Source: Turnera subulata
Lineage: Eukaryota > Streptophyta > Magnoliopsida > Malpighiales > Passifloraceae
DNA length: 64,000 bases
Direction of reading: 5' to 3'
Assembly: GCA_028386065.3 (NCBI GenBank)
Contig: JAKUCV010007374.1
Location: forward strand, 102,085 to 166,084
In this document: one piece after another, positions 1 to 11,366 of the stretch
Layout: every line of letters starts with the position of its first letter
How positions within the stretch are numbered: the first letter of the stretch is position 1
Made by a program: the position numbers and the translations under genes
Notes under the pieces: model-generated
What the model saw: only the letters and a program-made list of their open reading frames with translations
Told to the model about the DNA's origin: nothing
Databases searched by the model: none

Positions 1-330
1 ATTTACCGTTTCTTTTAAATAAGTTTAATTTCAGACCTTAATTTATAGATTATACATAGGCTAGCTATGTGGTGACAGAACATGTTTTGCTTATGCAGAG
101 CTTAATTTTATGGAAATATTGGCAGGGAATTTCCCAAAGTCCTAGATATTTGGTATTATTGTTTCTAATCGTTTGTAATCACGTTAGTTTTCCAGTACAA
201 TTATCAATCTTCTCATTTTATTATTCCTCTTTGTAGTCATGATTTGCTCGGTTAAGTAGTACTTAGCAAAGATCCCTGTGAGACGACCTTGTGTGCTACA
301 ACAACCCTGTATACTTGCAGGAAGCTATCA
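1..330 (+). mobile_element. Athila-type LTR fragment, inner (3') end
   Basis: This segment ends in GCTATCA at 330. It matches, in reverse complement, the beginning of the LTRs at 28853, 42969 and 52393, including the block around 265-330 (AGCAAAGATCCCTGTGAGACGACC). In the element's own orientation it is the last part of an LTR read on the plus strand. The tRNA-Asp primer site that should follow is absent and F-box-like sequence follows instead, so this is either a truncated copy or the end of a solo LTR whose other end lies outside the window. Confidence 0.8.
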
Positions 331-1915
331 GGTCTCATTCTTGAAGTTATATCGTACAATTACGCCAAGGGTGTCAAGAGAGAAATAGGGCCATCCACGT
401 TTTATTTCCTAACAACAGCAAAAAAAAACTAGGGGTTGTACTCGCTGTTGGAAAAAATTTTTTTGATGAAAGGACTTACATCAATTATGTACTTAGGAGT
501 CCTATCTGTGTAGTGTCTCTGTGACACCCGGGGTCGATGGGGGCGGGAAGTGTAAGCCGGTGCCGGAGTGAGCACGGATAAGGAGCGGCTTCCGACAGAC
601 TTCTAGATGGAAGAGCACATGAATGAACAAAATCCACACTAGAATAGGATAGATCATGAGACTGTGTAGGGATGGAGATGCACAGTTGGAGAAATTGCGT
701 AACTACGTGGGTATAGGAATGTATAATTAATAGTAGCTTAAATGAAATGATTTGGAGATTGAACAGGTGTGGGACTGTACAGTGAGAATAGCTTAAATGG
801 TTTAATAGGTACTAACTATATCAACAAGGCACCTACCTTTTCGGTGCTCATTCAATAAAAACTCCAAAGTTAAACGTGCATGACTTGGAGCAATACTGAG
901 ACGGGTGACCTCTTGGAAAGTTTTTCCTAGAAACATGCGAGTGACGACAAAGTATACTGAAAAGGTCTCGTGTTGGTCTATAATGACAGTAGACAAATCG
1001 AAACGTTACAGTCTCCCCATCTCATACACAACAAACCCCATCCAACATATTGCACCCCGCTCAACCCCATACAAACGGCCTTAAGATGCACCAAAATATA
1101 CATGGCCGAAGTTTCCAGGTAGTTGAAACTCTTCAATTTGCTCTCCGTCAAGATCGAAGCAACAACCATGGTGGCCATCTACCCAATAAATGGCAATGTC
1201 TAGGTAGACCGCCTTCACCCATCAATCTAGTAGGGATGAGGGTCTGAGTCATGTGTTTCACATCCTCCACCCAATTTGAGTAAATAATCATCTCCTACTC
1301 AGGAGATTCAATAGAATCCTCAATCCTTCTTCAAAGTCCTATTACTTTTAAACTGGCGATTGAGATCAAAAGATCATAAGCCAAACATTCATGATTTATG
1401 AAGCAATAAGGCTTACGAGGCAAGATTCTTTCTTTCTCGGTTATAGGACTGTAGACCCTCTAAACATAATCCGGGATGGCTTGAAGAAGTACCAAGCCAT
1501 TTGTTGAACAATATCCATTGGTTAATACTGAAAGGTGCAGCAGCAGCGTTGCGGTTGGAATCGATAGTGAAAATCTTACCCATAATGGGCTTGATCTTTA
1601 GGTTTAACTTTGGACAAGAGAAGGCCACAAGCAGGGTATACGTGATGTGGATGATGAAGCGTTGTGAAAAAATTTCATTGTCTAGCCACAAACCTGAACT
1701 TGGCAAGAGATTTCACCCCTACATGCGTCAACAAATCTTCATCGTGATAAATTTGCTCTGCAGTACACTGACGGACTGCTAATGGTTGCCTTAGTAGTGG
1801 TTTGTCAATGAAGAATCAGATTTAGGCGGGGGATAGACTAACAATCTCTTGCGGTGGCCAAAAAATGCACAAAGGGTTGTGGGGGAATAAGAGGGGAACA
1901 AATGGTGGCAAAATG
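331..1915 (-). pseudogene. F-box-associated-like protein, decayed copy 1
   Basis: Minus-strand conceptual translation gives pieces such as FDLDGEQIEEFQLPG (about 1105-1165) followed by a VYFGAS-x-GRLYGVERGA stretch. These look like the C-terminal associated domain of plant F-box proteins. Several stops and frameshifts interrupt the reading, and a solo LTR at 520-1010 splits it. A second copy lies at 2530-3800 in the same orientation, and the two align over about 1.1-1.5 kb once the LTR is removed. I did not find a clear F-box motif at the N-terminal (high-coordinate) end, so the family assignment is tentative. It is not expressible as a full protein as it stands. Confidence 0.45.
520..1010. 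mobile_element. Solo LTR, 491 bp, with GTCTC target duplication
   Basis: The segment starts TGTGACACCC and ends GAAACGTTACA, with GTCTC on both sides (515-519 and 1011-1015). The neighbouring duplicate copy has the same flanks joined without it (GTAGTGTCTCCCC near 2797-2810), so the empty site is visible. No coding sequence or partner LTR is present. It is a solo LTR left by recombination between two LTRs. A degenerate relative of its 3' end lies at about 27812-27907. Confidence 0.85.
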
Positions 1916-2010
1916 GTAAAGATTTTTTTTTAAGGTGAAGGTAAAGAGTTATGCAACGAGAAAACAAACTAAAAAAATTCTTACACCAACTTTGGCTCAA
2001 CAGTGGCATT

Positions 2011-2529
2011 AAAATGAAATGTTGTTTGGAATAAACCCTAACATCACGTATTGATTTAATGAGTGGAAGAAAAAAAGTAATAAAGCAAATAAATAAAATT
2101 AATATTTTCTACCATGCTGGGGATTTTGCTGCTACATCCTTAGGTGTTTTTGAGACGTCAATCTTAAGAAGGCACTAACTATTTTCTCTCCAAAAAAGTT
2201 CACCAAGTTTTTACAAAAGTTGTGGGAAAAATCTATTGTTTTTAGATTTACACAGTTCACCCAAAACGTAGATCTTTTAATACTTTCTAATACCAGGGCT
2301 TATTGAGCAACTGGATCGAAATTTTCCATATCTTACTACAAGTATATTTCTTTAAAAAAATTCACAAAGAACCTAAGATCTAGCAATGACTTGTTACATA
2401 AATCAACATATGGCATTCAAATCGATTGCCAAATGATTTAAATGAATGTTTATGGATTAGTTGGCAACCGAACCGCATAACCAAAGAGAAAAAATTGAAC
2501 TGTGATTTAAATCAACATGCCTAAACAAC
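2011..2529. other. No recognisable gene
   Basis: This is the spacer between the two F-box-like copies. It is AT-rich, and I saw no domain, RNA gene or repeat boundary in it. Confidence 0.5.
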
Positions 2530-3800
2530 TCGATCACCTAGGCATGATACATGGAATGCAGGTATCTCCTCGTACAAATAATCCATATCCATATAAGAAT
2601 TACGATCTAACTCCTCGAAGGTCTCACTCATGAAGTAATAACATCTGATTAGACCAAAGGTGTGCAAGAGAGCAAAACAATCATCCCCATTCTATCCTAA
2701 CAATGAAAAGAAAATGAGGTTTGTAGTTGCCATAAGCAAAAAGGGATTTTTTTTGTGATTGTACTTACATCAATCTCGTGCTTAGGAGTTCATTCTGTGT
2801 AGTGTCTCCCCATCTCATACACAACAATCTCCATCCACCATGTCGCACCCTGCTCAACCCCAAACAAATGCCCTCTAGATGCACCAAGATATATATGGTT
2901 GGAGTTTTCAGATAGTTGAAACTCCTCTATTTTCTCTCCATTAGGATCCAAGCGATAGCCACGCTAGCCACTTTACAATAAATAATATTGTCTAGGTTGA
3001 CCGTCCTCACCTGCCAATCCTGCCGAGACAAGGGTATGAGTCGTGTATTAGACACCCTCCACCTAGTTTTGGAAGAGTAAATAATTATCTCTTACTCAGA
3101 GGATTCAACGAATCACCAATCCCTCTTTGAAGTCCTACTACATTATAACCGGTGACTGGGACCATAAGATTATATGCCAAGCTTTCATGATTTATGAAGC
3201 AATAAAGTAGAGGAGGCAAGATTTTCTTTCTAAGTTATAGGACTATAAAACCTGTAAATATAACCCGGGATAGTCTAAAGAAGTACCAAACAGTTGGTTG
3301 ATTGAACTATTTTCTCCCGTTCTGGATAAGTGAACAACATTTGATGGTTGATACTAAAACGTGTACAACATTTGATGGTTGATACTGAAATGTGTAGCAG
3401 CAGTGCTGCGGTTAGAGTCTAGAGGGACATATTCGTACTCATAATGGGTTTTATTTTTACGTTTAATTTGGACAAGAGAAGGCCATAGGCAGGGTACAAG
3501 CAATATGGAAAATGAAGGGTTATGATAAAGTTTCACTACTTAGTCATACAGCTGAATTTGGCGATAGATTTCACCACTAGAAGAATCAGTATATGAGTCA
3601 AAAAAATCCTTATTGTAACTAATTTCCTATGTAGTAGAATGATGAATTATTGGTGGTTGCTTTTCGGTGGTGGAGCGAGTAGTGGTTTGCCGTTGGTGAA
3701 GGAGATTTGGCGGGCAATAGATTCAAAATTCCTGCCGGTGTTTGGCAAATACAATGGGGTCTGTGGGGGCATAGGAGAGGAAGGGGTGGTGTGTTATTTT
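2530..3800 (-). pseudogene. F-box-associated-like protein, decayed copy 2
   Basis: This is the second copy of the sequence at 331-1915. The minus strand reads RLDPNGEKIEEFQLSE followed by an IYLGASRGHLFGVEQGA stretch (about 2850-2970), parallel to copy 1. Toward the C-terminal end (about 2540-2625) it reads FEELDRNSYMDMDYLYEEIP, a segment that in copy 1 is largely lost or diverged. Stops interrupt all frames. The high-coordinate end abuts the copia gag remnant at about 3790-3810, so the N-terminus was probably lost or split there. The two copies appear to be a local tandem duplication that decayed. Confidence 0.45.
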
Positions 3801-4635
3801 TCTTGATGTGCACTCAGCAACAAAATGCTCGCTCTGACCACAACACTTGAGCTTAATTTTTTTTTTCTCCTAAGAATTGGGATACACCTTATTCTCACTA
3901 GAAGGTTTCTTTTGATCCTTCTTTGCCTTCTCCCCTTTCTTGTTCATTGGCCCTTGCTTATGCTTATTGTTGCTGCTACTTTCAGCCATCAAGGAATTGG
4001 TCTGAGAAGGTTCTTTAGACACCCCAAGGCGCTCCTCCTCTAGCTCATGAAGACGAACAAAATCATCAAAAGTAGTAACAATGAAGTTTTGGGTCAATTG
4101 AACTTTCATATAGTCCCAATAACTCGGCATGGATCGGATGACAGCCTGAGCCTTTTGTTTCTCAGTAAGTTGGTGACCCGCATCTCTTAACTCATTGATC
4201 ATGTTTGACATGCCCCTTAAATGTTGTTTCGTCATACGATGGGGATATCTTTTGTTGCTGTCAAACCTGACTGTCAACTGCCTCAGTTTGGTCAAGGACA
4301 CACCACATACTTTGTCCTGAGGGCAGCCCATATTTCCTTAGCACTGAGCATTTTGTTAAAGGAGCGCTTCAAATCATTTTCCGTTGTATTGAGCAAGGTG
4401 ACGTGAGCGAGAGAGTTCTTCCTCTTCCACGCAAGGTAGAGGCCTCTCTCTCTCCTACATTGGGCTGTGGTTCCCTCCTCAAGCTCATTCATCTTGATGT
4501 TGAAAGCATCGAAAATGTCCTGTTCCTTTAGTACATATGGGCTACTGCATTCATGCTCCAAACTTCATAGTTATCACCCCTGAGCTTTTCATTTTTGTTC
4601 AGCTCAACGATGATATCCTTTGTAATAGTAGTCAT
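3790..4635 (-). pseudogene. Ty1/copia gag (UBN2/DUF4219 type), broken
   Basis: The likely start is the ATG at 4633-4635. It reads MTTITKDIIVELNKNEKL and then the gag entry motif GDNYEVWSM, with a stop soon after (TAA near 4547). Two further frames carry the central UBN2 region (SFNKMLSAKEIWAALRTKY, then LTKLRQLTVRFDSNKRYP and a segment ending LHELEEERLG). A zinc-knuckle remnant, CCGQSEHFVAEC, lies at about 3811-3850. Gag forms the virus-like particle of the element, and the knuckle would bind its RNA. No protease, integrase or RT follows on the low-coordinate side, so this is an isolated fragment. At least one stop and one frameshift make it non-functional. Confidence 0.8.
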
Positions 4636-6254
4636 CCTACAAATCACAAGAATAGACACTTGCACATTGACAATCAAGACAAAAGTTCATGCAAAGACTA
4701 CACAAGAATGCCATATCATGTATAGGCTTTATGCATAAGTAAAATAAATAGTTAACAGTTTCCTAAGCACAAATCGAAAACTAATTAAAGTGCATCATCA
4801 TCTATGCCTAGAAAAATGATTAACTATTGTAAAATATTTAATAGTAAAAAACAACAACTACAACATGATCTTAAGCACAATGTATTCAATTTATTTTGCA
4901 CCCAACACATAGTTAGATTGAAATAAAAACAACAATCAATTACTTTTAAAGAAACTTATTCTTTGATGTGCATGATTTCACAATTAAACAAATTATTGAT
5001 TTATGCGCTTTTTTAATTTAATATAGTTAAATTTAAATAAAACCAAACACAAAAGCAAAAAAAGTTTAGCCCAAAATGAACACTAAGTCCAAAAAGAAAC
5101 TGGGTCACAATGGGAACAAAAAGTTTAGAAGAAACAACGAGGCCAAAACGACTTAGCCCGGACTAGTGAGCCCAGTAACCTAATCCAGCGAGTCAAACAA
5201 ATCAACTTGGACCAACGAGCCTCGCAACCTAGTCTAGCGAGCCCAACAAACTAGCCCACAGGGCATGCGTCTCGGCTCGGCTGGATGTCATTTCTTTCAT
5301 AGAGAAAGGAATGGACCCAGTCATCCAGTCGCCGGAGAAGACGACCGCGGCTACCACGAAGTTTGTCACTGCCACCCACACGGTCGATGAGCACCGCTGC
5401 CATAGGAGATCAGGGCGGCAGCAACATGCCACGAAGGTCGCTGCTAAAACCGTCGCTTCCTACAGCAACGACCAACGTCGTGCAAGCGAGAGGGACCCTC
5501 AACCTCCTCCTCCATGTTGTCGTCTAGATGGTAACAGTGACACACGCCGTGTCGCTCATCATCATAGCCTCGCCGGATCTACAACACCGGGCTGCGAGAC
5601 ACCACTCATACAGAGAGGACCACACCGTCAGATGTGGTGATGGGAAGTGCATACACATGAGCGGGGAGGCTCTATGCCTCCTGCTCAGCACCACACTGCC
5701 ACCATGCGGGTTCGGTGAAAGCAGCATCGCACACTATCCCAACCACCACCACTAGTAGTTGTGGCCGCCACCTGGAGAACCAGCCACCAACCTAGTGTGG
5801 CTCTAGGTCAACTAATGGTTCTCTTGGGTTCATGGTTCAACCAACACATAGTATACCAAAACAATACCAAAATTCATGCGTCATGTATATTAATTTAATT
5901 GACAGAACAAAACAACACAGTTTTATAGTACATGCACATCTCTTTAATCAATAAAACATGGTATCAGGCATGTCATATAAAGGAAGACATATCGATTAGC
6001 AGTTGTATAATAGAAAAAAAAAAGCGTCTATTTCAATGGTAATAGTAACACATGTGATATTACCATTCACAAAAATATCATTCACATAGATGATACCAAC
6101 ACAAAATTCCAGAACATGTGTGTTACATAAATGATTATTGAACCTAAGGCGTTGCTACCAGTGTTTGAAAAATATTCATGTTTAACTGACAAACATGTGC
6201 ACAACATAAAAATAAGAATTAGAGAAGACCGACCTCTAATGTGGCGCTTTCGAT
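4636..6254. other. Non-coding stretch, AT-rich then GC-rich block
   Basis: 4636-5100 is AT-rich with no gene. 5150-5830 is distinctly GC-richer, and 5160-5262 repeats short phrases of the kind 'agcgagcccaacaaactagccc'. The open frames at 5229-5755 overlap on both strands and look like composition artefacts. The block may be the leader of the copia element whose gag lies at 3790-4635, but nothing proves it. Confidence 0.4.
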
Positions 6255-6386
6255 AAATTCTTGTTTGTTTCTTGAAAATCCTAGTAATTCTTTTCCTTTT
6301 AATGAATCCCCTCTTTATGAAAATTCTTGTTTGTTTCTTGAAAATCCTAGTAATTCTTTTCCTTTTAATGAATCCCCTCTTTATGA
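6255..6386. repeat. Perfect 66-bp tandem duplication
   Basis: 6255-6320 and 6321-6386 are identical as read (AAATTCTTGTTTGTTTC... to CTCTTTATGA). Perfect identity suggests a recent slippage or double-strand-break repair event. Confidence 0.9.
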
Positions 6387-7095
6387 ATCTAACAGTAGTC
6401 TAGGAGTCTGATCATTAGGAAAAGACTTAAATACCCTTTTGGTGTGTATAAAGATATTTCTATGTACTGTATTTTTTAAGTGAAGGGGACATAGAGGTAA
6501 AAGTTGATTGACTAGAAAAATTGTCTCACGTACATTGTTACACCACTTTTCTAAAAGGAGATCCCTTTTAGAAGCTAAAAAAATAAGAAAACAATCTCAC
6601 ATAGAGATTAAGGGTGCGTTTGGGAACTGTTTTGTGTTTTTAGTTCTTAAGAACTGTTTTGAAAATTAAGAATTGAAAACTGTTTTGAGAGTTTTTAAAC
6701 ACTGAAAATTCGTTTGGATGTTTTTACTTTAAAACAATTCTTAAAGAACTAAAAATAAAGAATCTATTTGGCAGAAATAAATGTCAAAACTGTTTTTAAA
6801 CATTAAAAAATTATAAATTTATTATATTAATAAAGTAATTTAATTAATAAAATATTTAGATTACATATGAGAATTTTTCAACAAAATCACCATCACATAA
6901 TTTATTAATAAATTAATTTAGAATATAATTTATTTGTACAAATATTAAAAAAATGTTGAATATTAAAAAATGTTATTACACATTCTAAGACATTATTTAA
7001 TATCACATAATTTTATTTAATATTACAATGTTCATATAATCTTCATACATAATACTTTGATATCATCATAGTAATTACAATAAAATTAGTTTACA

Positions 7096-7434
7096 TTAAC
7101 GATTAGCCCACATTAAATTTGCAATATTATTCCGATATTCTGCCATTGCTGTTGCACCTTGCTCACCTAACTCTTCCTGTCGAGAACTTGAAGCACCTGA
7201 TGTTCCCTCGTCTGAGCTTCCAGATATAGTCTCCATCTCTAATGGGCTTATATTTTCCCATTCTTCAAATAATTTATCACATTGTGCCTATTTACGAACA
7301 TAATTGTGAATTATACAACAAGCAATTACAATAAGACATAGTTTAGTAGGTTTGTAATTTGGCATTAATTTTAAGATTGGAAAACGTGTTTTTAGGACTC
7401 CAAAGCATCGTTCGATTACCATCCTTAATGACGA
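7096..7434 (-). pseudogene. PIF/Harbinger DDE transposase, C-terminal fragment
   Basis: The minus strand reads LRMVIERCFGVLKTRFPIL, the family's conserved segment around the third catalytic acidic residue. It continues with a KLCLIVIACCIIHNYVRK stretch and an acidic, serine-rich tail ending NLMWANR and a stop (7096-7098). An in-frame TAG lies at 7288-7290. The N-terminal two thirds, with the first two catalytic aspartates, are missing; the sequence upstream of about 7434 is unrelated. The normal protein would cut and paste the element together with a Myb-like partner, which is also absent here. Confidence 0.85.
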
Positions 7435-7795
7435 AAAAAGCAAAGAATGCCAGCAAGAAAGCAAAGTAGATAACGCGTTTTACAGTTTGTTAGTTCTTAA
7501 TAATAGGTTACCACACAACGAATGCCAGCAATGAAGCACAAAACTAGACCAAGAGAAGGAAACTAGTGGAAGAGTGGTGAAACACATGGGAACGCAAACC
7601 AAACCCACACCAATTCAATCTTGGGCTTGCTTACCAAGAAAGGCTGCATCATCATAAACACTGAATATAGGAACAAAATCACAACACCCTGCTCTACAGT
7701 CCCAGTGGAACAACGCATGCCTCTAGAAAGTAATACAAATCCTCCACCTAATTAACAAAACACTACTACATTATTAACGGCTAAAACTGTTGGGT

Positions 7796-8200
7796 TTTAC
7801 TTGCCTGCAAACCCATCGACAAAAGCAAGGATGTCTTGGCTCCAATCGAAACCGCGAATAGCCTCGTGGACGCCGGCATAGTCGCGCGTCCACACCTTCT
7901 GCCCAATTTTCCACATCGCGGCCAATTCCGGCCGGTTCTCCTTCACCGACGAGGGTATCGAATCCAGAGAAACCGCACGCTGTTACTGCAATATCATCAC
8001 CAATAAACAATAAAATCCAACTATAAAATCCCAACAAAACCCAATACTTAGAACTAGAGGCTCGACCAAATTTTAAGCAAACAAAACAAACGACTAGCAA
8101 AACTACTTACATGTCGTTGGCGTAAATATGGCCCAGAAGGTGAATGGCTTAGGGCCACTCGTCCTGGAAAGAAACCCCTTCTGCGGCAGCCTGCCATGAT
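7796..8200 (-). pseudogene. CSN8: Captured fragment of COP9 signalosome subunit 8 gene, two exons and intron
   Basis: CSN8 is a small PCI-domain subunit of the COP9 signalosome, which removes NEDD8 from cullins. The exon-like part at 8111-8200 reads AAAEGVSFQDEWP-stop-AIHLLGHIYAND. The part at 7796-7985 reads NSVRFLW, then in a shifted frame KENRPELAAMWKIGQKVW and TRDYAGVHEAIRGFDW. Between them 7986-8110 has splice signals (GTAAGT at 8110-8105, CAG before 7985), and joining the exons restores D-I-N-S-V-R in frame. Exon 2 ends in AG|GCAAGT, a GC-type donor. The fragment covers roughly residues 30-120 of a protein of about 200. The stop at 8149-8151 and a frameshift near 7955 make it a pseudogene. 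It lies inside the Harbinger element and in the same orientation as the transposase. Confidence 0.78.
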
Positions 8201-8667
8201 GATGAGACGATGGAATTAGGGTTTTGTTTGGATGATTACTTCTCGCTTTGTGTTCTTCTTCTCCGATCCTAAACAAGCCAGAGAGCAACAAATCAGGAGA
8301 GCCACGTCCAAACCACCAGAGAGAGAGAGCAAGGAAGCAACAAATCAGGAGAGAAACACGTTATGAGAACAGGGGAAAAATAAAGAGGGGAAAAAGCATT
8401 TATATCATCATTAGTTTTCTTTTATTTACAGGAATGCCATTAATAAAAGGCTTGTCTATTTAATTACAAAACTACCACCGCAAAATTTTTCAGAAGCGTT
8501 GAAAACTTCTTTTTTTAGTTCTGTGTTTTCACTTCTCAAAGAAGCCTTTCTTGGGAATTCTTTTTTAAGAACAAGCCCTTTTTTTTCATCCAAACAGGTT
8601 TTGGAGTTTTGAAAAACAATGAAAACTGAAAATCAGTTCTGAGAACTGGTTTCCAAACAGGCTCTAA

Positions 8668-9804
8668 GGTTGCTGATTTTTTAACAACCAATATCTCCAC
8701 AACCAATGATTACCTCATCCATTACTGACACACAAAAGCCATGGATTGGACATAAAACACAACCCATCATGGTCGCAACGCATGACCTACTATACAATAC
8801 ATGCATACCCCAAGTGTTGAACTATGACAGGCCCACGTGGCATAGTTTTTTCCTCATTGGAAAATCAAAATTTATTTTTATTAAATGTATATTTTTTTAT
8901 TAGGTCCCTTAACTTTTTAAAATTGCAAAATGCACTACCCATCCAGCTTCAGTTTTTCTTAACTCTGTTAAATGAAAAACAAATAGAAAACTCACCATTA
9001 AAGGTATTGGAGACGTTTAAACCAAATTGAAATTCCTAATTCGATAAAAAAAAAAGTGAAATCCCCTAGCACTTATTCCCCAATCTCCTCTCCTCACCTT
9101 CCTTTTTCTCTCCTCTAAATCTCCTCTCGTCGTCATCAACTCCACAGATTGATGGCAGAACCTGGTTTCTCTAAGAAGATTCTCCACCTTAGCAACCGAT
9201 CAATATCTTTATTAACTTTTACTTAGGTATCTCTGCAACATATAGTTTATTTGGTGCTGATGGGTTCCACATATGCTGACGTGGCGCCGGAAAAATTGTC
9301 ACATGAGTACTTTCCACCGGATTCCCACGAAAGGGACCGAAGTACGCCAACTAGGGAGAACAAAGGGATGAAGAGAAGCCAAAATCTAACCCAAGGATAA
9401 TTTTAAACTTTAGCGTCCAACATAGGGATGAAACAAGTCTTTAATCACGCTTTTTGATCCTATAAAAATAACTAAAACAACTTCACCCCACTTTTATCTG
9501 ATTTATGGCTTGACCCACTTCTTCCTAGTTTTATCTAATGTACGGCTCTATACTTGTCAATTTTTGGGCAATTTTACGATATTTCTTTAACACATTAGGG
9601 CTTAAAGTTGAACCTACGTTTTTTGTTTCTCAAATCCTGAGTACAAACTCAAGGTTCCCAGATAAAATTTATTCCCTCAACCAAAAGTAAGTTGCCTGCT
9701 CTCATGCTCCTTGGAAGTTATGTCTGTAGGAAGTGTTAAAGGTGCACTCACCATTTATTTTGTTAAATGTTCATTGTGATTTCATTAGCTTTGACTTTTG
9801 TTAT
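8668..9804. other. No recognisable gene
   Basis: This is non-coding, AT-rich plant sequence between the Harbinger element and the Tekay-like LTR. Short splice-like motifs occur (for example AAAAGTAAGTTG near 9685), but no exon can be supported. Confidence 0.4.
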
Positions 9805-11366
9805 TGTAACGCCCCGATTTTTGCTAATTTAATTTTTATAGAAATTCTTCAAATTTTTGAAATTTTTTTCCTATTTTACCCTTTAAAATTTTTTGGGAAT
9901 TTTGGTTAAGAAGTTGTTATTATTATTATTATTGTTATTATGATTATTTATTTTATTTTATTTTTCTTCTTTCCTTGGAAGTATTACTTCTATGTTGGTA
10001 TTAATCCTTAATTGGATTTCTTTTGGAATTTAATTGTGTTTCGGGACAAAACATGGAGCTTGCCATAGTTTGGACTGATACTACGTAGTTTTGGGGAGTC
10101 TAGAACATTAAACTACCAAGGAAAGAGGGTTGACCGCGCATAAGACCAAAACATCGTCGTTTTGGTCCTGGCCGAAATCAACCCTAACCCTAGGGTATAA
10201 AAACTTCTCTTTTCTCTCTCCTTCCTTTTTTTTTTCTCTTCTACACACGCAGCACGCAACCGGTTCTCTCTCTCTCCCTCTCTCTTCTCTCAACTCTTAA
10301 CCCTCATCTCTCAATCTCTCTTCTTTTTTTTTTCTTATTAACCACTACCTCTCCTTGTTTTATCTAAAATGTTGGGTTTTCTTCCAATCGGGTTCAATGG
10401 TTTGTTGCAGGGTTTGATGACATAGTTTGATGTGGGGTTGTGTGTTGGTTGGCCACTTCGAGTGGAGTCTGTCGGTCGCTTTTTATTGAGGTGGAGCTTG
10501 AGTTCGGTGTCCGACGAGGTGACAATTCTTTGTATTTGGGTCGAACCAACAAGATCGGGTTCTGTTCTGTTAATTTGGTAATTCTTTGAAGTTGGTCGTG
10601 AGTTGAAACCTGCTTTTTTTGGGTGTCTGTCAACCTTTTGAGAGATGAACTTGTGGTTCTGTTCGATCTTTAACAAAAGGTAAGAGCCATCTCATTTACC
10701 CGTTTTGATAAGCTCTCTATGCATTGAACTTTGTATAAATTAATAACAGTTTGCCACTATGCATAAACCTTGATATGAAGGATGCTGCAAAATTTCTTAT
10801 CATGCAGACACGAGCAAATTACTGACTTTAAGAATTCACACACATATATATGTGTGTATTCAAGTCATAGAACACGTGGTTTGTAGGCTGATACTTAATT
10901 TTTTTTAAAAAAAAAATTTGGAGCCGTAAGATTGACTTCGTATTTGGGTGCGGTTCCTAAATGATTTTATTCTTTCCTTCCTAATAAACCATTACCTCTA
11001 CTCGCACAGTATCCTAGCAATTAATTCTTTTTGGTCGTTGGTTAGTATATCTAAACTTGAAGTGTAATAAAGGGTATGACTTTGCAAGCGGGGTCTTTTC
11101 TTAAGTTGTTCGGGTTTTCAAACAATTAACATTTTACAATTATTGTTGAGTTGCTTGGAGGTTCTTAAGAGTTGTTGGCATGAACCCGTTAACAATTGGA
11201 CCTTGCCATAATATGCAAATTATTAGAGAATGCTCCTGGGTTTTTTTAATATAATTTACGTAAAAGGGGTTCATTAAGGACACTGACGCAACCAATGTTT
11301 TTGATTATGGCACATGACGAACTCATGTGTAACCTAATTGAGTTTTGTCCGACATAGCATTGAGTA
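9805..11366 (+). mobile_element. Left Tekay-like LTR, first part
   Basis: Colinear with 21067-22689 of the right LTR at high identity. It contains the TATA box at 10196, a CT-rich leader and a splice-donor-like AAAAGGTAAGAGCC at about 10674. It breaks at 11366 after GAGTA, where another LTR begins. Confidence 0.85.
10196..10202 (+). promoter_or_regulatory. LTR TATA box
   Basis: TATAAAA follows CCCTAACCCTAGGG and precedes a pyrimidine-rich leader (10205-10330). The same arrangement is at 21475-21481 in the right LTR. About 30 bp upstream of each is a palindromic CCAAAACG...CGTTTTGG-type element. Confidence 0.7.

Larger units (their letters stand above)
6612..8664 (-). mobile_element. PIF/Harbinger-type DNA transposon carrying a host gene fragment
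   Basis: The terminal inverted repeats are GGGTGCGTTTGGGAAC at 6612 and, on the opposite strand, GAGCCTGTTTGGAAAC ending at 8664. They are flanked by the trinucleotide TAA on both sides (6609-6611 and 8665-8667), the target duplication expected for this superfamily. Subterminal regions are rich in AAAACTG and CAGTTTT motifs on both ends. Inside, on the minus strand, are the C-terminal part of a DDE transposase (7096-7434) and a piece of a CSN8-like gene (7796-8200). At about 2.05 kb with a truncated transposase it must be non-autonomous. The rest of the interior (7440-7795 and 8200-8600) has no recognised coding content. Confidence 0.85.
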
